This document shows positions 27,849 to 36,336 of a stretch of 36,336 nt of DNA, piece after piece; within the stretch, counting starts at the first letter, position 1, and each line of letters opens with the position of its first letter. The stretch is from Omnitrophica WOR_2 bacterium RIFOXYA2_FULL_38_17. Lineage in GTDB: Bacteria; Omnitrophota; Gorgyraeia; Zapsychrales; Zapsychraceae. The DNA lies in NCBI GenBank assembly GCA_001805965.1, contig MHHG01000044.1:1-36336 (forward strand), given 5' to 3'. Under the pieces are notes generated by a model, which saw only the letters and a program-made list of their open reading frames with translations, did no database searches and was not told the origin of the DNA. A program made the position numbers and the translations under genes.

Positions 27849-27945
27849 GTCGTAAATGTTTGTGTAATTGGGATTTGGCCCCTATTTTTTGTCGTTAAAT
27901 GTTCAACAAATTAAAGATCGTATCAGTGATATTTTCAATTAGGAC

Positions 27946-28009
27946 GGATACTTGCTCATTACGCTCACTCACCCTTCGGGCTCCAGTTCGCTTAAATGAA
28001 CAAGTATCC
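27946..28009 (-). repeat. Structured hairpin repeat, copy C (inverted)
   Basis: Arms GGATACTTGCTCATT (27946-27960) and AATGAACAAGTATCC (27995-28009) form 15 pairs with one G.U or A.C position, depending on strand. On the - strand the core is TAAGCGAACT, GGA, GCCC-GAA-GGGT, GAGTGAGCGT, nearly identical to copy B although the outer arms are unrelated. It starts 15 bp after the cimA stop. Confidence 0.8.
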
Positions 28010-28024
28010 ATCTTATTAGAGGTG

Positions 28025-29593
28025 TTACTTCTTCTGATCTTTTAATAATTTATATTCGATGCTGTCTATCAGTGCTTCCCAGCTTGCTTCGATTATGTTT
28101 TCATGTACGCCGACGGTTGTCCAGGAATCCTTTTCGTCCTGAGACTCGATCAGCACGCGGACTTTCGCCGCTGTACCGCTTGTTGTATCAAGAACGCGTA
28201 CTTTATAATCCCTTAAATGCATGTGCTCCAGATTTGGATAGAACTTGCTTAAAGCGTTTCTTAAAGCCTTGTCAAGGGCATCTACAGGGCCATCACCTTC
28301 GGAGGCGGAAAACAATTCTTCATTATTTACAGCCAGTCTAATGGAGGCCTCAGCAAATATCTTTCCGTCAAAACGTTTTTCTGTAGAAACTTTAAAGCCT
28401 TCAAGCTTAAAGAACGGTTTGTATTTTTTTAGCGACCTTTTCATAAAAAGCTCAAAAGACGCATCTGCGGCTTCATATTGATATCCCTGGTGTTCCTTTA
28501 TCTGCAGATCTTTTAAAAGCTTCATTGCCTCCGGCGATTTTTTATCAAGATGCAAGTTCATCTGAGCCGCTTTCATGACAAAAGGCATTTTTCCAGCCAG
28601 TTCGGAAGTAATGAACCTCCTGTGGTTGCCTACAATGGCCGGGTCGCAGTGTTCATAAGCAAGGTTGTTCTTTATCATTGCATCAATATGAACGCCGCCT
28701 TTATGGGCAAATGCCGAATGTCCGACAAAAGCGGAATTGTCAGGTAATTTAAAATTGCTTATCTCGCTGATATAGTATGCAGTGCTCATTAGGCTGCTGA
28801 TGCTTTTTTCCGGCACAGATTTAAGGTGCATTTTTGTATGAAGGATCGCGATAATGCTTGAAAGGTTTGCGTTACCGCATCTTTCACCGATGCCATTGAA
28901 AGTCCCCTGTACTTGCGTGCAGCCTGCTTCAACAGCTGCGATGCTGTTCGCAACCCCAAGTCCCAGGTCATTGTGGGCATGTATCCCAAGAGGCACGGTC
29001 ACCTTATCTTTTATCTCGATGATGATCCTTTTGATATCCTCAGGCAATGTCCCGCCATTGGTGTCGCAAAGAACAACAAAATCAGCTTTTGCCCGCTGTG
29101 CTTCGAGAATAGTTCTCAGCGCATATTCCGGGTTGCTTTTATAAGCATCAAAAAAGTGTTCAGCGTCATAAAAGACCTCTTTTTTCTTATTCTTAAGAAA
29201 GCTGACAGAATCATAGATCATGTTCAGGTTTTCTGCCAGCGTCGTCTTAATTACCGCGGTCACATGAAGGTCCCAGCTTTTACCGAAGATAGTCACATTA
29301 TCAGTACTTGCCTTGACTAATTCGCACAGATTGATATCTTCGCCAGGTTTTATGTTCGCCCTTCTCGTGGATCCGAAAGCAGCAATAGTCGCATTTTTAA
29401 GTTTTTTTCCCTTGAATGCCTTGAAGAACACCTTATCTTTCGGATTGGAGCCCGGCCAGCCGCCTTCGATGTAATGTACTCCAAAATCATCAAGCTTGTT
29501 GGCTATTTTGATCTTATCGTTGACAGAGAAAGATATCCCTTCAGTTTGCGAGCCGTCCCTTAATGTCGTATCAAAGATTATTATTTTCGACAT
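28025..29593 (-). CDS. cimA: (R)-Citramalate synthase
   Basis: The 522-residue enzyme of the isopropylmalate/homocitrate synthase family has DTTLRDGSQTEG (8-19), the citramalate-type segments YIEGGWPGSNPKD and FGSTRR, and the metal-binding HAHND. It also has FNGIGERCGN and a C-terminal LeuA dimerisation/regulatory domain (about 390-515). It condenses pyruvate and acetyl-CoA to citramalate, the threonine-independent entry to isoleucine. ATG 29593, the second of two adjacent ATGs, lies 6 nt after AGGAG. It is the last gene of the aspartate-family operon, 14 nt after lysC. Confidence 0.95.
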   Translation of the reverse strand: MSKIIIFDTTLRDGSQTEGISFSVNDKIKIANKLDDFGVHYIEGGWPGSNPKDKVFFKAFKGKKLKNATIAAFGSTRRANIKPGEDINLCELVKASTDNVTIFGKSWDLHVTAVIKTTLAENLNMIYDSVSFLKNKKKEVFYDAEHFFDAYKSNPEYALRTILEAQRAKADFVVLCDTNGGTLPEDIKRIIIEIKDKVTVPLGIHAHNDLGLGVANSIAAVEAGCTQVQGTFNGIGERCGNANLSSIIAILHTKMHLKSVPEKSISSLMSTAYYISEISNFKLPDNSAFVGHSAFAHKGGVHIDAMIKNNLAYEHCDPAIVGNHRRFITSELAGKMPFVMKAAQMNLHLDKKSPEAMKLLKDLQIKEHQGYQYEAADASFELFMKRSLKKYKPFFKLEGFKVSTEKRFDGKIFAEASIRLAVNNEELFSASEGDGPVDALDKALRNALSKFYPNLEHMHLRDYKVRVLDTTSGTAAKVRVLIESQDEKDSWTTVGVHENIIEASWEALIDSIEYKLLKDQKK

Positions 29594-29607
29594 CATATTC
29601 TCCTGTG

Positions 29608-30831
29608 TTAGATCTTGTCTAATTGAAAGGCCTTATGTAAAATCTTGACAGCTTCATCAGTTTGTTTTTGGTCAATGATGCAAGAGATACTGATCTCAGA
29701 AGTCGATATCATGTCAATGTTGATCTTGTTCTTTGCAAGTGCTTGGAACATCTTTGCTGCGATACCGTGGTGAGATCTCATTCCTGAGCCGACTATCGAG
29801 ATCCTGGAGATATTCTTGTCTGTAAGTATTTCTCCGGCACGGATCTTTTTCGCGATCTTGGTCGTTGCATCAAGAGCTTTATTGAAATCAGATGTCGGGA
29901 TTGTAAAGGAAATATCTGTCAATTTTGTATGGCTGACGTTCTGTACGATAATATCAACATTTGCGCCTGATTTTGAAATTTCCGTGAAGATCTGTGCAGC
30001 TATTCCAGGCTGGTCCGGAACTGAACAAATTGTTATCTTTGACTCTTTTTTATTGCTTGTTACGCCCCTGACGGATATTTCCTCTAATTTCTCATCTTTT
30101 TTTACTATCATTGTCCCTTCCTCCTTAGAAAAACTTGAACGTACATGAATAGGTATATTAAATCTTTTAGCTACTTCAATAGACCGTGCCTGCATGACCT
30201 GTGCACCTAATGAAGCCATTTCGAGCATCTCATCAAAAGTGATATTTTGTATCTTTCTAGCCTGCTTTACAACTCGTGGATCTGTCGTGTATATTCCTTT
30301 TACATCCGTGAATATTTCACAGACATTTGCTTTAAGTGCAACTGCGAGTGCAACTGCCGTAAGGTCAGATCCGCCTCTTCCGAGTGTTGTGATCTCATCT
30401 TCGTCTGATACTCCCTGAAATCCTGCAACAATAACTATCTTGTTCTGTTTAAGGGCCGCTTTAATCCTTTTTCCGCAGATAGTTTCAATTCTTGCTTTCG
30501 TGTGCGAGCTGTCAGTCTTTATTCCAACCTGGTTACCGGTAAAAGAGATCGCATCATGCCCAAGTTCTTTGACCGCCATTGCTAAAAGTGCGCAAGAGAT
30601 CTGTTCGCCGGTGGACATAAGCATGTCCATTTCTCTCTCTGACGGGTTTTTTGTGATATTAAAGGCCAGCTCTTCAAGCTCATCTGTCGTATCGCCTAAA
30701 GCGGAGACTACGACGACGACATTATTATTCTTTGTTTTTGTCTCAAATATCCTTTTTGCAACAGTTTTGATCCTGTCCACATTCGCGACAGAGGATCCTC
30801 CAAATTTTTGAACTATAATATGTTTTTTCAT
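29608..30831 (-). CDS. lysC: Aspartate kinase
   Basis: The monofunctional 407-residue aspartokinase has KFGGSS (9-14), STGEQIS, FQGVSDEDEITTLGRGGSDLTA and two C-terminal ACT domains (about 265-405) for feedback control by lysine or threonine. It phosphorylates aspartate, the first step to lysine, methionine and threonine. AGAGGC precedes the ATG as SD. It follows the homoserine-kinase gene by 10 nt. An internal start for a regulatory beta subunit was not evident. Confidence 0.97.
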   Translation of the reverse strand: MKKHIIVQKFGGSSVANVDRIKTVAKRIFETKTKNNNVVVVVSALGDTTDELEELAFNITKNPSEREMDMLMSTGEQISCALLAMAVKELGHDAISFTGNQVGIKTDSSHTKARIETICGKRIKAALKQNKIVIVAGFQGVSDEDEITTLGRGGSDLTAVALAVALKANVCEIFTDVKGIYTTDPRVVKQARKIQNITFDEMLEMASLGAQVMQARSIEVAKRFNIPIHVRSSFSKEEGTMIVKKDEKLEEISVRGVTSNKKESKITICSVPDQPGIAAQIFTEISKSGANVDIIVQNVSHTKLTDISFTIPTSDFNKALDATTKIAKKIRAGEILTDKNISRISIVGSGMRSHHGIAAKMFQALAKNKINIDMISTSEISISCIIDQKQTDEAVKILHKAFQLDKI

Positions 30832-30841
30832 GTTTTGCCTC

Positions 30842-32044
30842 TTATAAGAATTTATTGATAAAATGGTCCATCATATCTTCGCCGTTCTCAAACTTAACGC
30901 CCTTTTGTTGTGTTGATGTTTCAGAAAACTCAGTAGATCCATCATGAGCAATGCCTTTGCCGAACATGACAAATCCGACTGGCTCAGAGGAATGTGTTCT
31001 AAGCGATATTGGCGTTGCGTGATCAGACGCGACTAGAATGCGTACATTATCATGTTTACTGAAATTATTCAAGATAGTTCCGACCACATGCTTATCTATG
31101 TTCTCTATGGCATCAATTTTTGCATGAACATCACCGTTGTGGCCGGCTTCATCCGGGGCTTCAATATGAATAAAAACAAAATCATTCCTTTTTAAGGATT
31201 CTATCGCATATTCGGCCTTACCCAAATAATTTGTATCATAATAACCTGTAATTCCCGGCACGTCAATAATTTCCAGCCCGGCAAGCTTGCCGATGCCGTT
31301 AACTAGATCAACAGCAGAAATAATAGAACCCTTAACCCCGAATTTATCAGCGAACAATGGAAGGTTTGGCTTAGAGCCTTGCCCCCAAAGCCAGATCATA
31401 TTAGCGGGATTTTCTCCAAGGTCAACACGCACATTATTTATGGGGTGTTGTTCGAATATCTCTTTTGACTGTTCCATCAGCCTAAGGAGCATTTTTGCCT
31501 CCGGGCCCTTTGGTAAATGCTGGTTAATATGTTTTCCTAGAATATCATGAGGCGGTGTGGTTTGGATCTTTAAGTAGTCAGCAGGGGCCCTTACTTTTAA
31601 AACAAGGATATGCCTGTAACTTTTACCTGGATAGAAAATGATCTCATTAAGGTTGATCTCTTCATTAAGAGAGTCTATTAATACAGCTGCCTCACTTGAT
31701 GAAATATGTCCTGCGCTGTAATCGGACATTTTATCATCCATCACAGTCACAAGGTTGCAGCGGAATGCGACTTCATTTTTTTGCAGCTCAATGTTCATGT
31801 TAGCTGCTTCAAGTGCGGCCCTGCCGGACAAATAAATGCTCGGATCATATCCCAGCAATGACATGTTGCCTGTATCAGAGCCGGGCTTCATTTTTTCAGG
31901 TATTGTTCTGACCAGGCCTGTAATTCCGTTGCTAGCCAAAAAATCCATATTAGTGGTCCTTGCTACTTCAAGAGGTGTTTTGTTTCCGAGTTCCTCTAAA
32001 GGCCTGTCATGCATCCCATCTGGGACTATGAAGATATATTTCAT
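30842..32044 (-). CDS. ApgM-like protein, proposed homoserine kinase
   Basis: The 400-residue protein belongs to the alkaline-phosphatase superfamily, archaeal-type cofactor-independent phosphoglycerate mutase branch. It shows VPDGMHDRP (D9), SDTGNMSLLGYDP (nucleophile region), GRAALEAA, IEAPDEAGHNGD and ASDHATP (metal ligands). One subfamily is proposed to be a homoserine kinase. Its place between thrC, hom and lysC, with no GHMP-type thrB present, supports that reading here; phosphoglycerate mutase activity is the alternative. ATG overlaps the coaB stop by 4 nt and AAAGGA serves as SD. Confidence 0.88.
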   Translation of the reverse strand: MKYIFIVPDGMHDRPLEELGNKTPLEVARTTNMDFLASNGITGLVRTIPEKMKPGSDTGNMSLLGYDPSIYLSGRAALEAANMNIELQKNEVAFRCNLVTVMDDKMSDYSAGHISSSEAAVLIDSLNEEINLNEIIFYPGKSYRHILVLKVRAPADYLKIQTTPPHDILGKHINQHLPKGPEAKMLLRLMEQSKEIFEQHPINNVRVDLGENPANMIWLWGQGSKPNLPLFADKFGVKGSIISAVDLVNGIGKLAGLEIIDVPGITGYYDTNYLGKAEYAIESLKRNDFVFIHIEAPDEAGHNGDVHAKIDAIENIDKHVVGTILNNFSKHDNVRILVASDHATPISLRTHSSEPVGFVMFGKGIAHDGSTEFSETSTQQKGVKFENGEDMMDHFINKFL

Positions 32045-32697
32045 GATCTGTCCTTTAATATTCCAATAAGCGCTTTGGAAATATCTTTTTTTGATGTTTT
32101 GTGTTCTATGAAATTATTCTTAGGGCCTAAAATATAACCGGTATATTTTCCGTTTTTAACGCTATTGGCTATAGCCAGGTCGCATTTTGACTTTGTAAAG
32201 AGGTCCTTCGTCTTGCTTACAGCCAGCTTCTCGTTCATTTTTGATTCTAATTTAAAGCCGACTAAAAAAGTCTCAGGGCATTTCTTTTTGATCAATGTGA
32301 TTATTTTTTTGGTTGGGATCAGCTCCAAAGCAATGCTTTTCAGTTTTGAGCTGATCTTCACATTAAATTTCTTTTTGCATTTGTAATCAGAAACTGCAGC
32401 CGCGTGAACTATAATGTCATACTTTTTGTTTAGCTCTATCTTTATTAGGTCTAGAAACTCGTCGAAAAAACAGAATTTTATGATCTTTATGGTCTTGCCT
32501 GAAAGCGGCACAAGGACCGGGCCTTCTAACAGCGTCACTTTAGCACCATTCTCGGCAAAGTCCAAAGCTATTGTTTGGCCCATTTCGCCGGAAGACCGGT
32601 TGCTGATAATGCGCATGTCATCAACCGGCGTCCAGGTCGGCCCGCAGGTTATCAGTACTTTTTTGTTCTTTAGTGGGTTTTTAGAGTCCAATTTCAT
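32041..32697 (-). CDS. coaB: Standalone phosphopantothenate-cysteine ligase domain (CoaB-like)
   Basis: The 218-residue protein covers only the C-terminal half of the usual CoaBC (Dfp) fusion. It has [20 protein letters not shown] and GEMG (nucleotide binding), HAAAVSDYK and [10 protein letters not shown]. CoaB joins 4'-phosphopantothenate to cysteine in CoA synthesis. No flavin decarboxylase (CoaC) is adjacent. Where the family normally has KXKK, this protein reads VKISSK, so the second lysine pair is lost. It overlaps thrC by 17 nt and the homoserine-kinase gene by 4 nt, so it is locked into the threonine operon. Confidence 0.88.
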   Translation of the reverse strand: MKLDSKNPLKNKKVLITCGPTWTPVDDMRIISNRSSGEMGQTIALDFAENGAKVTLLEGPVLVPLSGKTIKIIKFCFFDEFLDLIKIELNKKYDIIVHAAAVSDYKCKKKFNVKISSKLKSIALELIPTKKIITLIKKKCPETFLVGFKLESKMNEKLAVSKTKDLFTKSKCDLAIANSVKNGKYTGYILGPKNNFIEHKTSKKDISKALIGILKDRS

Positions 32698-33736
32698 TGA
32701 GAATAGTTTTTAAATCGGCTTTCAATGTAACCGGATCTTTGATATTTTTAATTGCAATGTTGGGATCTTTTAAGCCGTGGCCGGTTAAAGTACAGACGAT
32801 ATTTCCAGAGAAGCTTTGAAAGTAACCGCTTTTTTGTAGCTTAATAATGCCTGCTACTGATGCTGCTGATGCAGGTTCTACAAATACTCCATCCTTTTGA
32901 GCCAGCAATTTATATGCTTCAATTATTTGATCATCTGTGACAGAGTCGATCAATCCTCCGGATTCATCCCGTGCGGCTTCGGCGGATTTCCAGCTTGCAG
33001 GATTGCCGATCCTGATAGCAGTTGCCAGTGTTTCAGGTTTTTCAACGATCCGTCCTTTTACTATCGGGGCCGCTCCAGCTGCCTGGAATCCGAGCATTTT
33101 AGGCAATTTGGAGGTCTTGCCGGACTCTTTATATTCCTTGTAACCTTTCCAGTAAGCAGTGATATTCCCTGCATTTCCTACGGGAATAGCATGGAACTCT
33201 GGAGCATCTTTAAGAGAATCGCAGATCTCAAAAGAAGCGGTTTTCTGCCCTTCTATACGATAAGGATTTAAAGAATTCACAAGAGCAATAGGATATTTTG
33301 AAGTTATTTCTTTGACTAAATTTAAAGCATCATCAAAGTTGCCTTGAACAGCTATTACTTGTGCATTATGGATCATGGCTTGCGCCAGTTTTCCCAATGC
33401 TATATTCCCATCAGGTATAAGGACTATGCACTTTAAGGAAGACCTTGCAGAATATGCAGCAGCAGATGCAGATGTGTTCCCTGTTGATGCGCACATGACG
33501 GCTTTTGCTCCCTCTTCTTTTGCTTTCGTGATCGCCATTGTCATGCCGCGATCCTTGAAAGAACCGGTAGGGTTCAAGCCCTCATACTTTAAAAAAACAT
33601 TTAGGCCGATAATGTCTGACAAATATTCAGAAGGTATTAAAGGCGTGTTTCCCTCGTTGAGAGTAACGATATCTGTACTATCGTTTACAGGAAGGAATTC
33701 TCTATATTTATTGATTATACCTCTCCAGATCACCAC
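32681..33736 (-). CDS. thrC: Threonine synthase
   Basis: The 351-residue PLP enzyme of fold type II is the short form. It has [27 protein letters not shown] with PLP lysine K61, [29 protein letters not shown] (phosphate-binding loop) and [11 protein letters not shown]. It converts O-phosphohomoserine to threonine. The start is GTG 33736 (a second GTG follows at 33733), with GGAG just upstream inside the end of hom, which it overlaps by 7 nt. Confidence 0.97.
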   Translation of the reverse strand: MVIWRGIINKYREFLPVNDSTDIVTLNEGNTPLIPSEYLSDIIGLNVFLKYEGLNPTGSFKDRGMTMAITKAKEEGAKAVMCASTGNTSASAAAYSARSSLKCIVLIPDGNIALGKLAQAMIHNAQVIAVQGNFDDALNLVKEITSKYPIALVNSLNPYRIEGQKTASFEICDSLKDAPEFHAIPVGNAGNITAYWKGYKEYKESGKTSKLPKMLGFQAAGAAPIVKGRIVEKPETLATAIRIGNPASWKSAEAARDESGGLIDSVTDDQIIEAYKLLAQKDGVFVEPASAASVAGIIKLQKSGYFQSFSGNIVCTLTGHGLKDPNIAIKNIKDPVTLKADLKTILNEIGL

Positions 33737-35022
33737 AATTTCTCCATTCTGATGGCAACCGGAGTGCCCTTTACTGTAGAAAGTTTCTTGATCATTTTTA
33801 AGGCGATACGTAATTTTTTCTCGGATGTGTAATCAGTTAGCATTACAACCGGCACAGAAGATGTTTTGTTGTGAACTTTCTGAGTAACAGAGTTTATGCT
33901 AATTCCCTGCTTTCCAAGTATACCGGATATCTTTGATAATACTCCGGGCTTGTCCCCGGCCAAGAACCTGATATAGAATTTTGTTTCAACATCGTCGATG
34001 CTGCCTAGGCGTAATTTTGTATTCTCATCATAAAGGTTGCATATTAAGCGCCTGTCAGCACCTTTTGATGCATAATTTATAAGATCGCTAACAACACCTG
34101 AAGCTGCTGCCATTCTTCCTGCGCCTTCACCTGAGAGAAGTATTTTTCCAAGAGGGTCGGCATCGAGATATACCGCATTATATACGGAATTGATCGAAGC
34201 AAGCGGGTGATTATTCGATATTAGAGTTGGATGAACACGGGCTTCAATTTTGTTATTATGTTTTTTTGCGATCGCAAGAAGTTTTATTGTTAAATTGAGG
34301 CTTTTTGCATATTCAATATCGTCATGGGATATTTGGGTAATGCCTTCGGTATAAATATCTTTTACATTGAGGAATTTCCCGAAAGTAAGCTGAGCCAAGA
34401 TAGCGAGCTTATGGGCAGAATCCATGCCGTTTATATCTAAAGTAGGATCGCTTTCAGCATACCCCAGCCTTTGAGCTTCTTTAAGGGCATCTTCAAATGA
34501 AAAATTTTTCTCTGTCATTTCTGAAAGAATAAAGTTGCAGGTTCCGTTTATTATCCCGTAAACAGCATTAAATTTGTTCCCTACGAGCCCCTCTGTGATG
34601 CTTTTTATGATCGGTATTCCTGCGCCCACAGATGATTCAAAATAAAGATGGCATTTGTTCTTTTGCGCTATCTTGAATAGCTCTTTGCCGTAGTTTGATA
34701 TCAAGGCTTTATTTGCTGTAACAACATGTTTGCCGTTATTTAAGGAATTGACAACAATATCTTTAGCTGGTGACAATCCTCCAATAAGCTCAATTACAAC
34801 GTCAATATCCTTATCATCAACGACATCATTTATATTTGTTGTAAGGAGGGTTTTATTAAGCCCCGTGGTATCTCTTTTTTTAATTTCAAGGTCACAGACC
34901 GTTTTTATGACAAATTCCGTGTTGAATCTGTTTTTTATAAAATTCTTTCTTTTCTGAAGCAGTTCAACTACTCCTGATCCAACAGTCCCGAATCCAATTA
35001 ATCCAATAGTTATTTTATGCAT
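33730..35022 (-). CDS. hom: Homoserine dehydrogenase
   Basis: The 430-residue protein has the NAD(P) loop [11 protein letters not shown] (7-17), [13 protein letters not shown] with the catalytic lysine, [40 protein letters not shown], and a C-terminal ACT domain (about 350-425) for feedback by threonine. It reduces aspartate semialdehyde to homoserine. The start overlaps the PilZ gene by 8 nt, with a weak SD, so it probably depends on coupled translation. Confidence 0.97.
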   Translation of the reverse strand: MHKITIGLIGFGTVGSGVVELLQKRKNFIKNRFNTEFVIKTVCDLEIKKRDTTGLNKTLLTTNINDVVDDKDIDVVIELIGGLSPAKDIVVNSLNNGKHVVTANKALISNYGKELFKIAQKNKCHLYFESSVGAGIPIIKSITEGLVGNKFNAVYGIINGTCNFILSEMTEKNFSFEDALKEAQRLGYAESDPTLDINGMDSAHKLAILAQLTFGKFLNVKDIYTEGITQISHDDIEYAKSLNLTIKLLAIAKKHNNKIEARVHPTLISNNHPLASINSVYNAVYLDADPLGKILLSGEGAGRMAAASGVVSDLINYASKGADRRLICNLYDENTKLRLGSIDDVETKFYIRFLAGDKPGVLSKISGILGKQGISINSVTQKVHNKTSSVPVVMLTDYTSEKKLRIALKMIKKLSTVKGTPVAIRMEKLW

Positions 35023-35413
35023 TTCTGTTCTTTTCTTCTTTTATAAAAAATTCAATAAGTTTTGAGATCAAGAATTCTGCCTGCGGCTGAATATGTTCAA
35101 ATTCAAACCTTGTTTCATATATCATATTTTTTACTTTTACGTGTGATTGAAGTATTTTGCCTTCCAGATAGGTTACATCGGACATGTAAGGGGTTTTAAG
35201 CTCTATGCCCATTTCAGTGCCTGGCTCGAACGCTTGAGAGGTAATAAAGCACATCCCTCCTAAGCTGATATTCTTTAGCTGTGTTATTTCGAATCTTTTC
35301 TCGGGAAGGTTCTTAATGAAATAAGAAAGGATAAAATTTTTGTTTATCCTTTTATATCTTCTGCGCTCTTCAAAACTGCCTTCACTCGGGTTATTCGGTT
35401 GATTATAAACCAT
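35015..35413 (-). CDS. PilZ-domain (c-di-GMP-binding) protein
   Basis: The 132-residue single-domain protein has both c-di-GMP contact motifs: the Arg-rich RRRYKR (about 17-22) and NISLGG (the D/NxSxxG motif, about 48-53). It ends in a helix rich in Lys and Glu. It has a good SD (AAAGGA) before ATG 35413 and is the first gene of the aspartate-family operon, overlapping hom by 8 nt. PilZ proteins act as second-messenger effectors in motility, polysaccharide or transcription control. A link to amino-acid synthesis is not established; co-transcription alone is the evidence. Confidence 0.9.
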   Translation of the reverse strand: MVYNQPNNPSEGSFEERRRYKRINKNFILSYFIKNLPEKRFEITQLKNISLGGMCFITSQAFEPGTEMGIELKTPYMSDVTYLEGKILQSHVKVKNMIYETRFEFEHIQPQAEFLISKLIEFFIKEEKNRNA

Positions 35414-35469
35414 AAAGATTCCTTTCTTATATGGTAAAAATATTTTTAAATATATCTAGGGTGCAAAAA

Positions 35470-35543
35470 TCGGAGCGGCAGGGCTTGAACCTGCGACCTC
35501 TTGTACCCCATACAAGTGCGCTAGCCAACTGCGCTACGCTCCG
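35470..35543 (-). tRNA. tRNA-Pro (anticodon GGG)
   Basis: A complete cloverleaf is seen on the - strand. Acceptor CGGAGCG pairs with CGCTCCG, with discriminator A at 35470. The D arm is GCGC-AGTTGGCTA-GCGC. The anticodon stem CTTGT/ACAAG holds loop ATGGGGT, giving GGG at positions 34-36. The T arm is GCAGG-TTCAAGC-CCTGC. No CCA is encoded. It lies 56 bp upstream of the PilZ gene on the same strand, so read-through into that operon is possible. Confidence 0.96.
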
Positions 35544-35814
35544 TTTAAAGAATAAAGAGCTTCATAATAATAATCATATTATTATTCCAAACTCTATATA
35601 GCATACTATTACATTACAAAGATATAAACAAGGCATAATTATACAATATTCTATCTTTCATGCAAATAAAAAACGAACGAGTTATTTAATGCTTTTTAAA
35701 AGAATTCTAAATAGATATGGATGATAATTATGGCAGTTTAAAATAAAGCGATAGAGCTTTTTCAAAAAAGATAATAGCTTTTTTTATGGTTTTATACAAT
35801 AGAAGCTTTGATTT

Positions 35815-36336
35815 TTACGCTAAATAGAAATACCTTATCCAAATATACGCTAAACATATTAATATAGATTGGATCATTAATGGGAATCCGTATGTGAAAA
35901 ATTTAATAAAGCTGATGTGGCTGTTATTTTTGTCCCCGATCTTAGAAACTATTATGTTGGCAGAAGCCCCTATCAAAGTTCCATTGCCTCCAAGACAAGC
36001 GCCTAAGGCCAAAGACCACCATAAAGGATATGCTATTTGCGCTTGGACCAATGCAGGATCCACAATAGCTGCACTTTGGGAAAACTGAACAATAATCTCC
36101 TTTATGATAGGGATCATTGTTATTACGAATGGAATGTTATCTAAAAATGCAGAGATTAAGGCGCTTACACAAAGTATAATGGCACACATTAGGAATAAAT
36201 TGTTGCCGGATAATGCCATTGCTGAATTTGCTAAAACCCCAAGAACGCCGTTATGCTCTAATCCTGCTATTACAATAAACAGTCCAATAAAGAAAAAGAT
36301 CACAGCCCACTCTACTTTCATAAGTGTTTCATCGAT
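35815..36336 (-). CDS. ArsB/NhaD-type (SLC13-like) ion permease, C-terminal part
   Basis: The frame runs off the right edge: residues upstream of the internal ATG at 36321 (IDETL) read as normal family sequence, so the gene starts outside the window. The visible C-terminal 173 residues contain about four to five membrane helices with the family marks GLEHNGVLG, SAFLDNIPFVITMIPI and GACLGGNGTLIGASANIIVS. Members carry arsenite, Na+/H+ or dicarboxylates; the substrate cannot be decided from this part. The 271-bp spacer to the tRNA shows only AT-rich sequence and a small AATAATAAT/ATTATTATT hairpin (35566-35586). Confidence 0.92.
   Translation of the reverse strand: MDETLMKVEWAVIFFFIGLFIVIAGLEHNGVLGVLANSAMALSGNNLFLMCAIILCVSALISAFLDNIPFVITMIPIIKEIIVQFSQSAAIVDPALVQAQIAYPLWWSLALGACLGGNGTLIGASANIIVSKIGDKNNSHISFIKFFTYGFPLMIQSILICLAYIWIRYFYLA

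Noticed and set aside
27609..28009. Integron attC sites or a CRISPR array
   Set aside because: No GTTRRRY core, the conserved part is the centre rather than the ends, the copies face different directions, and there are no regular spacers or cas/integrase genes.

Overview
The window is chromosomal DNA of a moderately AT-rich, Gram-negative-type uncultivated bacterium. Supporting signs are a lipobox protein, TatC, a sigma-54 enhancer-binding regulator, strong Shine-Dalgarno (SD) sites and tightly overlapping operons. The gene mix (reversed Aas-like fusion, PocR/GAF sensor, standalone CoaB, ApgM-like homoserine kinase, structured intergenic repeats) resembles Omnitrophota, Margulisbacteria or Elusimicrobiota-like candidate phyla. 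No 16S rRNA or ribosomal protein is present, so that placement is inference. No prophage, CRISPR array, transposase or plasmid gene was found.

Left arm, + strand. A 5'-truncated acyl-activating enzyme/acyl carrier/PlsC fusion (1-2548) is followed, after a probable sigma-70 promoter, by a signalling operon (2794-8272). It encodes a six-span membrane protein, an anchored TPR protein, a GAF histidine kinase, an NtrC-type sigma-54 activator and a PocR+GAF sensor. Next comes a 479-bp spacer holding seven 7-bp tandem repeats and a promoter that carries two copies of a GCATATGC palindrome. That promoter drives a DUF134 regulator.

Middle, mostly - strand. A dispersed molybdenum-hydroxylase locus (9605-18124) holds the FAD, 2Fe-2S and molybdopterin subunits, the XdhC maturase, MocA (divergent, probably leaderless) and a PNPOx-like protein. 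A cyclophilin, a large acidic coiled-coil protein and a lipoprotein are interspersed. Upstream of it lies a run tatC > ttcA > metY > small ORF > nadC > HEAT-like protein > CPBP protease. nadC appears to start with ATT. A 101-bp element with perfect 20-bp inverted ends separates this run from the hydroxylase genes.

Right arm, - strand. valS is preceded by a 455-bp spacer. Then comes an aspartate-family operon read as PilZ protein > hom > thrC > coaB > ApgM-type homoserine kinase > lysC > cimA. It covers aspartate activation, homoserine and threonine synthesis, and citramalate entry to isoleucine. A tRNA-Pro(GGG) lies just upstream. The window ends inside an ArsB/NhaD-type permease.

The most distinctive non-coding signal is a family of four hairpins (24709-24768, 27609-27684, 27785-27848, 27946-28009). 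They share an inner core with tandem G.A pairs. Their outer stems differ in sequence between copies yet stay complementary.
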